64,000 nucleotides of DNA from Adiantum capillus-veneris. Taxonomy: Eukaryota; Streptophyta; Polypodiopsida; Polypodiales; Pteridaceae. Made by a program: the position numbers and the translations under genes. Location of the stretch: the NCBI GenBank assembly GCA_014529385.2, contig CM043971.1, positions 84,237,340 through 84,301,339 on the forward strand, read 5' to 3'. This document shows positions 10,014 to 21,329 of the stretch, one piece after another; the stretch's first letter is position 1, and the number at the start of each line of letters is the position of its first letter. A model generated the notes under the pieces. The model was not told where the DNA came from. It did no database searches and worked only from the letters and a program-made list of their open reading frames with translations.

Positions 10014-11088
10014 GCGTCCAGAGGGGAGCATGGAAGAAGGATGGTTGGTGCAAGAGTCTCTTGTATTGATGACCAAATTTCTATCCGTTTCTAACCCAGA
10101 AATGCCTCGACTGTGGAGCGATGAGGAGGATGCAAGACTGGTGGGAGAGGAGCCGCAAGGGCAAGGGGTGCGGAAGAAAATGAATCTGGCCATGAGAGAA
10201 AAGATCATGAAGTTTTGTATACTAAATTCAGCACCAATGCAAAAATGGCTTGAAAGGTACGAAGAAGAGAAAGAGAGACGCAATCTAGAGTGACAGGATT
10301 TCAGGAGAAGTCGAACGACTAGAGGCTTACCCTTGCAAGACTATCTTGCTCCTCTACCTGAATTCCCTACAATGGAATGGTTGGACAAGACAGTGAGAGC
10401 AGCTCGACAGATCGGAGAACCCATATCTCTAGAAGAGGAAGAGCTGGCTATTGGATGTGACTGGAACTATCATACATACATGGCACTGTGGTCGCATGGA
10501 AAGCATTTCAAAACACAACAAATTGATAGTGGAAGAAACACGTTTGACACTGGGGTAATGGTTAGTTTCATGCAAAAGAGTAGGGCCAGTGCTAGAGACA
10601 CGAATGAGAGCACTAGCAACTTGGATTACTATGGTCTGGTGTCAGATATCCTGAAAGTAAGCTTCAGGCGGTTTGAGATGTTTTTGTTGGATGTGAAGTG
10701 GTTCGAGGTGATTACTTCTGGTCGCAATGCAACGGTACGCAGATATGGAAACAAACTTGTGCAAAAAGATTCTACAAAGACTTGGATAGATGCGAGCAAC
10801 ACATTTTCTCTCCCCGAACATTGCAAGCAAGTGGTCTTTGTACTGGACCCTCGAGATTGACAATGGTGGTTTGTGGTTCAGGTTGCTCCAAGAAATAAAC
10901 AAGTATTTGAAGGGCAAGATCTCCTGGAGGACAGTCAGTCAGACGACGTCCATACTACTGTGACATTAGATGAGATGGACGAAGGTATGGCAGAGGAAGC
11001 TGACAGATATACGAGCGATGATGCAGACGAGCAAAAATTGACAATTGTAGATGAAGATGCAATGGATGAAGACAATTTGTCAGAATGA
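10014..11088 (+). pseudogene. TNP2-like transposase of C1, C-terminal part with DUF4216-type domain
   Basis: Resumes TNP2 at RPEGSMEEGWLVQESL (end of DUF4218). TGA at 10291 interrupts it before a basic linker; a DUF4216-like region then follows (LDYYGLVSDILKV, LLDVKWFEVI, EHCKQVVFVLDP, WWFVVQVAPRNKQVFEG). A second TGA at 10858 replaces a codon that is CGA in the C2 copy (23031-23033), so it is a CpG transition. An acidic tail rich in Asp and Glu runs to the stop at 11086-11088. In C4 a 79-bp intron interrupts the EHCEQ-V junction; here it is absent. Confidence 0.82.
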
Positions 11089-11282
11089 GTTGGGGCAGAG
11101 TTATGTTTGCAATTAGAGATAGACGGTGATACGGTGCAAGATCTTATCGATGATGCCTCACTCGTCGAGGCCTAGGCCTATAAGTGTTTGTGTGAAGACT
11201 TTGATTTAAAATTAAGCTTAAAGTTAATTTAAACAACTGTGTTCTGACGCTTTATTTTACTTTCTCTGTGCAGGACTTTAGT
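11089..11282 (+). other. TNP2-TNPA intergenic spacer of C1
   Basis: About 190 bp between the two transposase genes; AT-rich with no coding potential seen. Confidence 0.5.
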
Positions 11283-12393
11283 ATGGCTGACGAGATTCCA
11301 GATCCCGCTTCCATGAGTGCAGATGCATTCATGGGCTTTGTTACACGGATGACGCATGCTCAGATGGCAGAGGCTTCTCAGTACTGGGTAGCCAGAGGCA
11401 CGGGTACTACGCCTCCGGGATTCACACCCGAGGGTTCGACGCCTAGGGGGGGACGCCTATGGGGTTCAGGACGCCTATGGGTACGACGCATTCTTCTCCC
11501 ATCACGGCCGCTTCGACACCTAGGTGTGGGGCAGAGGCGGGTACATCCTCATCTCCGCAGCACAGGCGCACTCTTCGATCTCGGCGATCGTCAGGTGGAG
11601 GTGGTGGTTGCAGTGGAGGAGGGCCCACAGATGCTTCGACCCCTCCTCGCTCACGACCCCCATCTTACCCAGGCACACCTCTCGACACACCTCGGACACT
11701 TTGGGGGGCACACGATCCTAGTGCCTCCAAGCTCTATACTGTACCGGGAGATGGTTCTGTTGACATGGATAGAGTCGGGACTGAGATGCGACAGCGGATT
11801 CGCCAGCTCGTGGAGCTGCAGTTTTTGACCAGCATTCTGACGTCTTGGGATCAACAAGAAAAGGAAAAAGTCACTTACATAGTGGAGACCATCCTGAGAG
11901 AGTACCAGCCTGCTCCAGGTTCTTCCGTTGTTTCGGCGCGGTGGATCAAGAGTGTTGCACGGAACACCATCAAACATCGACGAGATGCAGCTCGAAAGGC
12001 TTTCAGGACTGGCTCGCCGAAGCCTTCGGGCATCCCACACGAGACGTGGCTGCAGATCAGGGAGGATGAGCGGATAGCGGCCACGCGGTTTAGACAGCAG
12101 CGTGAGGCCGCACAGGTACGAGAGATGACTAGGAGGACATCTCATCTTGGCAGCGGAGGCTTCGACACCTTTCGCTATGAGTTTGTGAGTTTCTAATCCA
12201 ATCTTAACTATGGTATTTTTTAAAACGTGATGAATCATGTATTCTTATTACTGTATAAATGCAGAATCTTGCGATGCATCGAGCTCCATCACGCGAGGAA
12301 TCAGATGGATATCGCAGAGGTATCTATGAAGTACTGAATGATCTTGAAGCTTCACGAGAGCCTGTAGACTGGGAGGCCTTACAGTCTCCCTGA
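11283..12393 (+). pseudogene. TNPA-like CACTA protein of C1
   Basis: Begins MADEIPDPASMSAD. A proline/threonine-rich low-complexity segment is broken by a one-base change in a G7 run at 11446-11452; the frame resumes near 11459. A Ser/Arg and Gly-rich stretch (RSRRSSGGGGGCSGGG) is shared with C3 and C4. A helical DNA-binding-type C-terminus follows (WIKSVARNTIKHRRDAARK, HETWLQIREDERIA). An 80-bp intron with GT...AG ends (12185-12264) interrupts after YEF, and the last exon ends at TGA 12391-12393. TNPA proteins bind subterminal repeats and help TNP2 excise the element. The intron after Phe is at the same place in C3 and C4. Confidence 0.75.
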
Positions 12394-12569
12394 TCGCTTG
12401 AGGTGAGACGTTAATATGTGTGAGTTGATTTAATTCAGTCAGTATATGTGAACTAATATCAATACTAATTTTGTGAGTTGTCCCATGTGCAGGTTGCGAC
12501 GCCTAGTCATTAGTGGACCAGATTTAATCTATATGCTTTGTGAGACACAGACACACTTTTGTGTCTCTT

Positions 12570-12860
12570 TTCTGTGCAAAAAATTAGTGTTCAGACAGTT
12601 ATTGTTTCCCATATGGTTATGATTATTGTCATTGTCATTGTATAGACAGTTATTGTTTCTCTTTCTGGTTATGCTTATGGTTATTGTTAATTTTGTTTAT
12701 GGTTATGGTTATCTGCATTATGGTTTTGATCAAAGTGGTTATAGCTGGTTATGGTTTTAAGTTATGGTTATGGTTCATTATGGTTATGCTTTTAAGTTAT
12801 GGTTATGGTTCATTATGGTTATGCTTTTAAGTTATGGCTATGCTTTTCAGTTGGTACGGT
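12570..12860 (+). repeat. GGTTAT-rich tract of C1
   Basis: Irregular repeats of GGTTAT and TTATGGTTAT. C2 has the same tract at 23510-23790, so it is a conserved part of this CACTA family rather than random simple sequence. Confidence 0.7.
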
Positions 12861-13022
12861 TGTCTTTCATTGGCCTTAAATCTCATGTGAGATCCTACAT
12901 GGATAGCATGTAGGAGGCGTATACATGATATGGTTTTTTTTGAAAAGTTTATGTAAAAACAAAGGGAACTCTGCCGAAATTTCTGCGCGCGGGAGCATGG
13001 TTGATATTTTGGTACTGCTCGC

Positions 13023-13112
13023 TTTCTTGGGTAGAGGGCAGGAAGTCTGGCTGTGGCTGTGTCCATCTTTTAACTGGGAACAGGCCAGGCTACCTGCCCT
13101 CTGCCCAAGAAA
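13023..13112 (+). repeat. Conserved hairpin near the 3' end of C1
   Basis: Arms 13023-13042 and 13093-13112 pair at 19 of 20 positions with a 50-nt loop. C2 keeps the same structure at 23964-24055. Confidence 0.75.
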
Positions 13113-13129
13113 TTTTTTTTTTGCTATGG

Positions 13130-13256
13130 TCGTCGCTATGCGCGTCGCTATCCGCATCGCTATGAGCGTCGCTAATAGCGACTGGTTACACAGCGACGCG
13201 GATAGCGACGGGCCGCGTCGATATCTGCGTCGATAACACGTATTTTTGTTGTAGTG
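13130..13256 (+). repeat. 3' subterminal repeat region and terminus of C1
   Basis: Repeated GCGTCGCTAT and GCGTCGATA units in both orientations, ending in the CACTA terminus. Position and density fit TNPA-binding subterminal repeats. Confidence 0.75.
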
Positions 13257-14760
13257 GTTGGACAGAGAGAGTCGGTGCTTGATCACAGAGAGTTACTGCC
13301 TCGTCCAATGCATGCATACTCTATTACTTCTGGCTCACCATAACCCTCCACACACACACACACACACACACTCAACAGCAACAGCACTTGCGTTATTGCT
13401 ATAGTTGGCCTGGCAAGTGGCCTTGGTGATTGCTAGCCGTAGGCTATTGGAGGGGTGGGTGTTCATGTAGGGAATGGTATGTTTTGTCAAGGTCAATTGC
13501 AGCCACTACCATTTCATGAGAAAATAGCACTATCGATTCATATGCAGATGTTTTGGGGGTCGATTGTTGGCCAGGGTAAGAGAGGGAGAGGCGGTTGAAC
13601 TGGCCTAGATCTATCCACCGTGATGCTCGTGAGCTTTATCTGCAATGCTACTTGTGATATTATGCATTTGTTTGTCTCGATGGATCTCCTACTCTTTTAT
13701 TAAAAAAAAACCCTCATTAATTATAAATTTCCGGCCTAACTTGGGGTAGGTTCCCAGGAGAAAATGAGAATATGCTAAATTTTTATGTTATTTTTAATTC
13801 CCTCTCCTTCTATTATTTTACTATACGTTACGTTCCCCTCATATGAAGAATCCTCTAAATCATCTTCACCTTCGTGAAATATATTGTTCAATAGAAACTC
13901 GTCCCGCCTCTTATAATTTAATTTACTATAGCTACCTTCCCAATAATTCTATTAGTACTAAGCGTGCCTCTAAGATTAACAGGCATGGTCTCTAAACAAG
14001 CAGGGAGTTTTAATTACATGTGTATTTTTTTGACCTTCTGATCCTTTTCCCAATAGGATTCTATGGCAAGACATACAACTGAAGCATGATTGGTATATAT
14101 AATTGATAATTAAGGAAAAACATTAAGCAAAATATTGATCAGAATCTTGCAAATATACATCACAATTTACACTTATCTATGTTTAAATGTTTCTTTGTCA
14201 CACATATGTTGTGAGGAGCGTCTCTAAAGCTTTGATACCACTACTACAAACGGAGTCACGAAAAACCCTGCAAAATACCCAAAATAGCACACTGCAAGCC
14301 ATAAACAAACAAATCTGCATACCTTATGACTTGTTCAAATCCATGATCGAGCTCAACACAACAGAGAGAGAGAGAGACATAGAGAGAGAGAGAGAGTAGC
14401 GAGCACATGCAGATGTACCTCCTAGAGGGCAGTGCTACATTGGCACGGCGAGAAAGAAGAGAGGAGCAGAGAGAAGAATAATGTAGACACTGGGTGCAAT
14501 CTCCCCCCGTGCAAGAGTGACCATTTCCCTCTTGCACGTATTTGTTTTGTAGATTTCTTGAATGGTCAAAGTGAGTACAAACTGGCCAGCCGGTCATAAA
14601 TGTCCAAAGCTCATAAAAGAGCACTTGAATAATAAAATGTACATAAAATATATTTATCCGTTTGCATAGGCCTAGATCAGTCAAGCTTTTTCCACATGCC
14701 AGCTACAATAAATAGTAAAATATCAATTCCATAACACCAACTTCCAAGACCCGTTCATCT
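13257..14760. other. Decayed spacer between C1 and C2
   Basis: No gene supported. Contains a (CA)n tract near 13345-13370, an AT-rich stretch around 13700-14180 and a GA tract at 14361-14397. GCTTTGATACCA at 14228-14239 is, on the minus strand, close to an initiator-Met primer site, but no LTR could be placed beside it. The last 60 bases may continue the minus-strand gypsy at 24258 (see finding on C2's target). Confidence 0.4.
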
Positions 14761-14769
14761 CACTACAAC

Positions 14770-14975
14770 ATAACATGAAGATATCGACGCATCATATATC
14801 GACGGCCATGCATTTCCACGCGTATATCGACGTAATTGTAGCCCATCCATATATGTGTCGATATACGCGTCGCAATGCGCATCAATATACGCGTGGAAAG
14901 GCATTGTTTGCCACACGTATATCGATGAATATTCCCACGGGTATATCGACGCACATTGCGACGCAAAAAGATTTG
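14770..14975 (+). repeat. 5' subterminal repeats of C2
   Basis: Many TATATCGACG-like units in both orientations. A perfect 15-bp inverted repeat (TTTCCACGCGTATAT and its complement) lies about 75 bp apart around 14813 and 14893. Confidence 0.72.
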
Positions 14976-15004
14976 GGGGAAAAAAGGGGAAACCCGCATG
15001 TGTG

Positions 15005-15051
15005 TAACACAATGTGTGTGTGTGTGTGTGTGTGTAACACAATGTGTGTTA

Positions 15052-15080
<29 letters not shown>
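15005..15080. repeat. (GT)n and poly-T microsatellites
   Basis: Two GT runs and a T-rich run. The ORFs that can be drawn across them are repeat artefacts. Confidence 0.8.
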
Positions 15081-15084
<4 letters not shown>

Positions 15085-15479
15085 GCAGATGTGGAAGCTA
15101 CTCCGGAAGCTTTGTGCACACATACGAGTGTATGTGAGTGCACAATCTCATTGCTCTCTCACACACACACACACAAAATTTTTAATTTTGGTTTAATTTT
15201 ATATTTAAATTTGTTATTTAATTTTAAAATTAAAATTGATATTGTTGTTTACTTTTAATTTGTTATTGTTATTTAATTTTATATTCAAATTTGTTATTGT
15301 TAATTGTATTTTAGGGTTTCTTGAAATTAATTTTAGGGTTAAAGTTAATTAGTTTTAGGGTTTTTTATATCCAAAAATAGAATAAAAAAGCTTTAAATAT
15401 ATTAACAAAAAGTAGTAAAAAAAATAGAGTAGAAACAAAATTAAACATAAAAAAAGGGAGAGGGAAAAAGAGAGAAGGA

Positions 15480-15740
15480 AGACAAGCTTCGAAATGATCC
15501 AAGAACACATTGAAATCTTCGCCCATATCCTGCTTCAAAGCCTTCAGCTTGGTGTCCATGTCGAGCGAGGACACTTCCTTGCGAAAGTCATGCAGAAACC
15601 TCGTGCGTAATGCCGGCCACATTTACTTTGGCTCACCTTCCAGTGCTTCGAACCACACTTTGGCCTTGCCCTACATGACTAACGGAAACGTTTGCATCTT
15701 ACTGTCATCATTCGGCATTCCTAGTGACAGCATGTAAAGC
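15480..15740 (-). pseudogene. Ty3/gypsy gag fragment captured in C2
   Basis: On the minus strand the frame reads FPLVM, stop, GKAKVWFEALEGEPK, stop, then MWPALRTRFLHDF and LKALKQDMGEDFNVFLDHFE. This resembles the core of retrotransposon gag (capsid-like helices with WF.AL and a following R..FL..F). Two stops, one TAG where Gln is likely, mark it as dead. It does not belong to the neighbouring copia. Confidence 0.6.
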
Positions 15741-15963
15741 ACACACAATCTGTGTGTGTGTGTGCGCGCGCGCACAAAGAACCAGCGGCCCGGGTGTACA
15801 CACGCTCCGTCGATGCCGTGGCTAGTATGAGAGCAGAATAGAAGAAGAAAAGGGGAAGGGAGGGGCGACAAAACACAAAAGGCAAAGATGGTGGCTCATT
15901 GCTTGCTCAAAAAACCATTACAGTGCTCCACAGAGCTTCTCTCTCACTCTCCTCTAGCATTTT

Positions 15964-16240
15964 TGTTGAAGATGATGAAACAGGAAACAAAAGGAAGACA
16001 ACAACTCAGAGTAGGAAGAAGATGGAGAAGGAGAAGACACAGAGCTTGCGTACGAGATCTCTGTAGTCTCTCTCTCTGTATTAGAATAATAGTGTATCTA
16101 AACTCAGAGCTACAAAGCTTATATGAAACCCTAAGAGATAAGGTGTCCTTTCACACCAGATGTCCACGGGGAAAAACCCAGTGGGAGAAAAGTGCCCCTA
16201 GTGAAGCGCGTATACACACTAACACTACTACATGTCTACA
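15964..16240 (-). repeat. 3' LTR of the copia element
   Basis: 277 bp; read on the minus strand it starts TGTAGACATG and ends CATCTTCAACA. The polypurine tract (ACAGGGGGGATT on the minus strand) lies at 16241-16252. Confidence 0.93.
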
Positions 16241-16317
16241 AATCCCCCCTGTAGTGACAGTGTGAATCCGTACAAGGTAGCAGATCATCATGTGTATGAG
16301 AGTAAGCCCAAAGCTTT

Positions 16318-19300
16318 TCAGAAAGCTTCAAACTTTTCTCGTGATAACGCCTTCATAAATAGATCTGCAATGTTATCCTGTGTAGGACAGTAAGTTAGTG
16401 TGATCTCCCCTGCATGTAGCCTTTCCCTGACATAGTGGTAGTGAACCTCTATGTGCTTTGTTCCTGCATGAAATACTGGATTCCTTGCAACTGCCATAGC
16501 ACTCTGACTGTCAGTGAAAATGGTAGTGGGTGCCTGTTGACACTCACAAAGATCTGCCAATAACCTGCGTATCCATTCACAATCAACTGTTGCCGTGAAA
16601 GCCGCCCTGTACTCAGCTTCACAAGTTGATGTAGCCACTGTGGGTTGCTTCTTGCTTAGCCAAGATATACATGCATTTCCCAAGAAAAAACAATTGCCAC
16701 TTGTGGAATGTCGTGTGTCAAAATCACCAGCCCAGTCTGAATCGCTGTAACCAAGAAGTTGCATAGAAATGTGCTTTCCATACATATCCCCCCTTGGAAA
16801 GAACATGGCAAGATTAGGGGTACCTGAAAGGTAACTAAGTATGCGCTTCACAACCTGCCAATGATGCATACCTGGGCTGTGCATAAATCTGCTTTCTTGT
16901 GAAACCCCAAATTGAATGTCTGGACGAGTGTTGCCTGCCAAATATATCAAGCAACCAACCGCTGCTGCATAAGTATGTACATCAAAAGGTTCTCCAGCAT
17001 CGTGCATGCTCAACTTTGATCCAGTTTCTACGGGTGTAGAGATTGGTTTACAATTTTGCATACCAAACTTGTCAAAAATTTTATGCAAATATTTTGCCTT
17101 CAACATGTATATGCCATCCTCTGATTGCACAAACTGAATACCCAAGTAATAATGTAGCAAACCAAGATCAGACATCTCAAAGTTTTTTCTCAAAGCATCT
17201 TTAAACGCTTCAATTTCATCTGCAGTATTACCTGTAAGAAGCATATCATCCACATAAAGTGTTAGCATAATGAGAACTCCATCTCTCTTTTTGACATACA
17301 AAGTACTTTCTGTTGGACTATTCTGAAATCCCTGGCCAATCAAATAAGTATGTATCTTCTCATACCATGCTCTTGGAGCTTGTTTGAGACCATACAAAAC
17401 TTTACGCAATCTACATACCTTTTGATCTTGACCTTTTACAACAAAACAACTTGGTTGACTTACATAAACTTCTTCCTGCAAATCACCATTCAAAAAAGCA
17501 GTTTTGATATCCAACTGATGCACTTTCCAACCATGATGAGCAGCAAGTGCAACTAGTGATCTAACTGTGGAGGCATGAGAAGTAGGGGCAAAGGTTTCAT
17601 CATAATCTATGCCTTTCTGTTGCGCATAGCCTTTGCCACAAGCCTTGTGTTGTACCTGTCAACAGTACCATCTTGTTTCCTTTTTACCTTAAAAACCCAC
17701 TTTGTACCAATAGGCTTTTAACCTGTAGGCAAGTCCACTAGATCCCATGTATGATTCTTATGAATAGAATCAATTTCTTGTTGCATAGCATCTTTCCACT
17801 GAACACACTCTAAAACTTGTTCAAATGAATCAGGCTCATCTGCATCACAAAGAGTGCTAAAGCAAGCCAAATCTACTTGCTCTCTGCCAAAAGTAGTACC
17901 AGCACGTGTTTTTCGTGGCAATGGTGCATCCAACTCGCTATCCTGCAAAGTTTTCTGAACCCATTTAGGCAAGGTTCTTTGTTCCGTGAGAACTTCTTGC
18001 TCTTCACGCACAATTTCCTCTACATCATGAGGTGTCACATGCTGATCGAAAGATTGATCAAGATTATCAACCTGTTGTGATTCTTGATTCTCCACAAAAG
18101 AAGGAAGCAAACCTTCAAATACATCATGTGTCTGCATATGAGGTACATCAAAAGCAACCATAGGTTGATAAGTAATTTTTGCAAAAATTACATCACGACT
18201 TTCAAAAATCTTGTTTGTAGCAGGATTGTAAAGTCTATAACCTTTACTTCCACTATTGTACCCCACAAATATACATTTGATTGCCTTATCATCAAGCTTC
18301 CCACATAACTGCTGAGGGATGTGAGCATAAGCAAGACAACCAAAAACACGAAGATAACTGACTGAAGGTTTTCTGTCATACCAAGCTTCATATGGAGTAA
18401 TGGTCTTCAAGGCACGAGTAGGACACCTGTTCAAAACATGTGCTGCACAAGCAATTGCCTCCATCCATAGCTTATGAGACAAACTCTTAGCCTTGAGCAT
18501 ACATCTAGCCGTCTCCATTAAAGACCTGTTCTTCCTTTCTGCAACACCATTCTGTTGTGGTGTGTATGGCATAGTGCATTGGTGTTTAATGCCTTTCTTT
18601 CCTAAAAAATCCTTAAATGCACCCTACATGTATTCACCTCCTCGATCGGTACGAAGAGTCTGTACTTTGCAACCTGTTTCATTTTCAACCATGGCGACAT
18701 AATGTTGAAAAACTGCAAACAAATCTGACTTTGCTTTGAGTGGATACACACAACAAAACTTGGAAAAGTCATCAATGAAGGTCACAAAATAAAGGCCGTT
18801 TCCTATAGATGGCGTCCTCATAGGACCACATACATCACTGTGTACAAGCTGCAACTTTCGTGTCGCTCTAACTGAACCATCCTGTGAAAATGCAAATCTG
18901 TACATCTTTCCAAGAACGCAACCTTCACATACATGTCTTTGTGGAATCTCCAATAAAGACAAATCATGCACCATATTATGACGTTGTAAAGTCATCAAAC
19001 TGCCATAACTAACATGCCCAAATCTAGCATGCCACAACTCAACATCCTGCATGGCCTGAGTCTTTGTTTCTGCAATACATACCTGAATCTGCTTTTCATA
19101 ACGATCTAGCACAAATAGTCCATTTTCCAGCGTATCTGTAGTGATAAGAGAATAACCATTCTCTCGATCTCGTACAACACATCTATCATCCTCAAAAATG
19201 ACCCAAAGACCATTTTTTGCAAGAGAGGATACAGACAACAAATTCTTCTTGATCCCTGGAATATATAAGACATCTGGCAAGCATAAATCTGAACCATCTG

Positions 19301-20468
19301 AAATGGTAATCAAAATCTTACCAACGCCTTTGATTGGATAAGAAGCATTATTTGCACATGTCACCTTCTTTCCTGCTGGAGCTGCATCCAATGAACAAAA
19401 CAAATCCTTCCTTGAAGTAATATTCTTGGATGCACCACTATCAAAGTACCAAATCATTTGTGTCTTGTCAACACTGTAAGCTGAAAAATCTGAACATACT
19501 ACAAAAGCATAAGAATCGTGCACAAAGTTTGCAGACTCTTCTTTAGCTGTAGAAGAATCACCAGAAGCTAAAACAACCAAACTTGACTCTTTCTTCTTTT
19601 CTTTAGCAATTTTCTTTTTACACTCACTAATGTAGTGACCAGGTTTCTTGCAGTAGTGACATTTACCTTTCTTCTTGGACTTGTCGGAATCACCTTTAGA
19701 CTTCTCTGAAGACTATCCTGCACCAGACTTGGAGTGATGAGCACTCTCTTTACCCTTGTTTTTGTTCTGTACAACAAGAGCATGATCCATACCATCCACC
19801 TGTAAAGACTTGTTCTTATGTGATTGATCCTCCTGCAATAGCAAAGCCACTAACTCTTCAAAATGAAGAGGCTCATGATTAGCTCACAAAGACAGAGTCA
19901 AAGAAGTCTGAAAAGTCAAATAAGATGGTGGTAGTGAATTGAGTGTTTTGGAAACCAAGTCCTTCTCTGGAATCACTTCATCAATGATAAGCAATTGCTC
20001 TTTAAGATCCCTGATTTTTGTAAGATGTTCGACGATATCGTCACCTTCGTCCATCTGTATTTTCTCAAGTTGTTTCTTCAAAAACTCTATTCTGGCAGCG
20101 TTTCTTCCTCCAAACATAGCTTGTAGAGTGTTCCAAGCATCCTCAAAAGTTCTACAAGATTTGATATGTGGTGTGATTGTCCTCTTTATGGTTAAGGCAA
20201 TCACAGCCATAGCCTGTGCATCTTTAGTATCCCATCTCTTTTGCTCTGGAGTGACTTGTGAGGGTCCTGCACCAACAGCTGCACCACGACCAGGCGTGGC
20301 AGGTGCAATGCTACCTGGACGAACTTCATTTCCAGATACATAATCCCACAATCCTTTACCAACCAAAACATTTTTGGCCATAAAAGACCAAAGAGAATAG
20401 TTAGTACCATCCAATTTGTCTTCGGATGTAAACGCACCAAAAATCTCTTTCTCCGTAGATTGAGCCAT
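16318..20468 (-). pseudogene. gag-pol: Copia gag-pol polyprotein, degenerate
   Basis: Start MAQSTEKEIFGAF at 20468. Gag has the DUF4219/UBN2-type layout and a zinc knuckle CHYCKKPGHYISEC. The protease has WYFDSGASKNIT. Integrase has an HHCC finger (LWHARFGH ... CEGC) and DDE residues in HSDVCGPM, LRTDRGGEY and NGVAERKN. RT has LDIKTAFLNGDL, YGLKQAPRAWY and catalytic YVDD; RNase H has YSDSDWAGD and CEAEYRA. Disruptions: TGA near 19882, TAG near 19716, TAG near 18627, TAA near 17717 and a one-base deletion near 17633 (LVAKGYAQQKG shifted). The last frame ends at 16318. Gag packages RNA, RT/RNase H make DNA and integrase inserts it; this copy cannot make the full set. Confidence 0.92.
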
Positions 20469-20853
20469 ACTGTGGATGCACACAAGAGAGCAAAAGAACC
20501 TCCAAGAGATTCACAAATCTCCTCTCCAATCCAAGAAAAACTCTACACAAAATCTCAGCACAAAGCTAAGACAAGCTGCTTCCCAAAAGAACTGTTTACC
20601 TGAAGAAAATCTGTCAAAAAGCACACCCTCTTGATCTAAACGCCTCTGAAAAGTAACTTCTGCTACGCTGCTCAGAACAAAATTCTGAGGGCTCGAACGG
20701 CTTTGAAAGGGGGATAAAACTGCAGGTCACCTGCTCAAAATATTCCCGGAACGTCGAGGATGCTCCCACGAGCAAATTTTTCGAAAACTGCCTGAAAACT
20801 GCGATTGCGTGCGCGGATGCGAAAACGCAAGTAGAGGCTCTGGAAATCATTTT

Positions 20854-20865
20854 GCTCTGATACCA
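20854..20865 (-). other. Initiator-Met primer-binding site of the copia
   Basis: TGGTATCAGAGC on the minus strand, complementary to the 3' end of plant initiator Met-tRNA, two bases inside the 5' LTR. Confidence 0.93.
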
Positions 20866-20867
20866 AT

Positions 20868-21144
20868 TGTTGAAGATGATGAAACAGGAAACAGAAGGAA
20901 GACAGCAACTCAGAGTAGGAAGAAGATGGAGAAGGAGAAGACATAGAGCTTGCGTACAAGATCTTTGTAGTTTCTCTCTCTGTATTAGAATAATAGTGTA
21001 TCTAAACTCATAGCTACAAAGCTTATATGAAACCCTAAGAGATAAGGTGTCCTTTCACACCAGATGTCCAGGGGGAAAAACCCAGTGGAAGAAAAGTGCC
21101 CCTAGTGAAGCGCGTATACACACTAACACTACTACATGTCTACA
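20868..21144 (-). repeat. 5' LTR of the copia element
   Basis: 277 bp, about 96-97% identical to the 3' LTR by eye. The promoter would fire leftwards. Confidence 0.93.
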
Positions 21145-21329
21145 ATTTTTAATAACTGGCCAACATGTGGCACTCCTCTTGAGCTTCTTTGACCTCATTT
21201 GACGAGCTCAAAATACATTCGAAGCTCAAATCTCATCTTTACACATGAAAGTCCTCTAGGGAGCAACAATAGCGCCGTCGTTGCTCTTAGAGACAAGCTT
21301 CCTCCTCAAAAAAGGTTGGGCGGGGGCAT

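Larger units (their letters stand above)
1..13256 (+). mobile_element. CACTA (En/Spm) element C1, left end outside window
   Basis: DNA transposon running in from the left edge. The right terminus at 13243-13256 reads TTTTTGTTGTAGTG, the complement of a CACTACAACAAAAA end; the following bases GTT (13257-13259) would be its target duplication, which cannot be checked because the left end is missing. Inside, in order: a TNP2-type transposase (2-340, resumed at 10014-11088), a TNPA-like gene (11283-12393), a GGTTAT-rich tract, a hairpin and subterminal repeats. A Ty3/gypsy element (341-10013) is nested in TNP2. Both transposase genes carry nonsense or frameshift mutations, so C1 is not autonomous as it stands. 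Confidence 0.88.
15964..21144 (-). mobile_element. Full-length Ty1/copia retrotransposon
   Basis: 5,181 bp on the minus strand, flanked by a perfect 5-bp duplication ATTTT (15959-15963 and 21145-21149). LTRs of 277 bp lie at 15964-16240 (3') and 20868-21144 (5') and differ at roughly ten positions. An initiator-Met primer site adjoins the 5' LTR and a polypurine tract adjoins the 3' LTR. The internal region encodes gag, protease, integrase, RT and RNase H in copia order. Several stops and a frameshift disable it. Confidence 0.95.

Noticed and set aside
11520-12238. Minus-strand ORFs opposite TNPA, up to 195 aa
   Set aside because: Shadow frames of the GC-rich TNPA coding strand.
14228-14239. 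Minus-strand initiator-Met-like primer site
   Set aside because: The 12-mer differs by one base from TGGTATCAGAGC, but no LTR end (CA) precedes it and no gag or LTR pair is nearby.
14755-15258. Several ORFs of 95-126 aa on both strands
   Set aside because: Products of CACTA subterminal repeats and (GT)n; no domain and all frames equally open.
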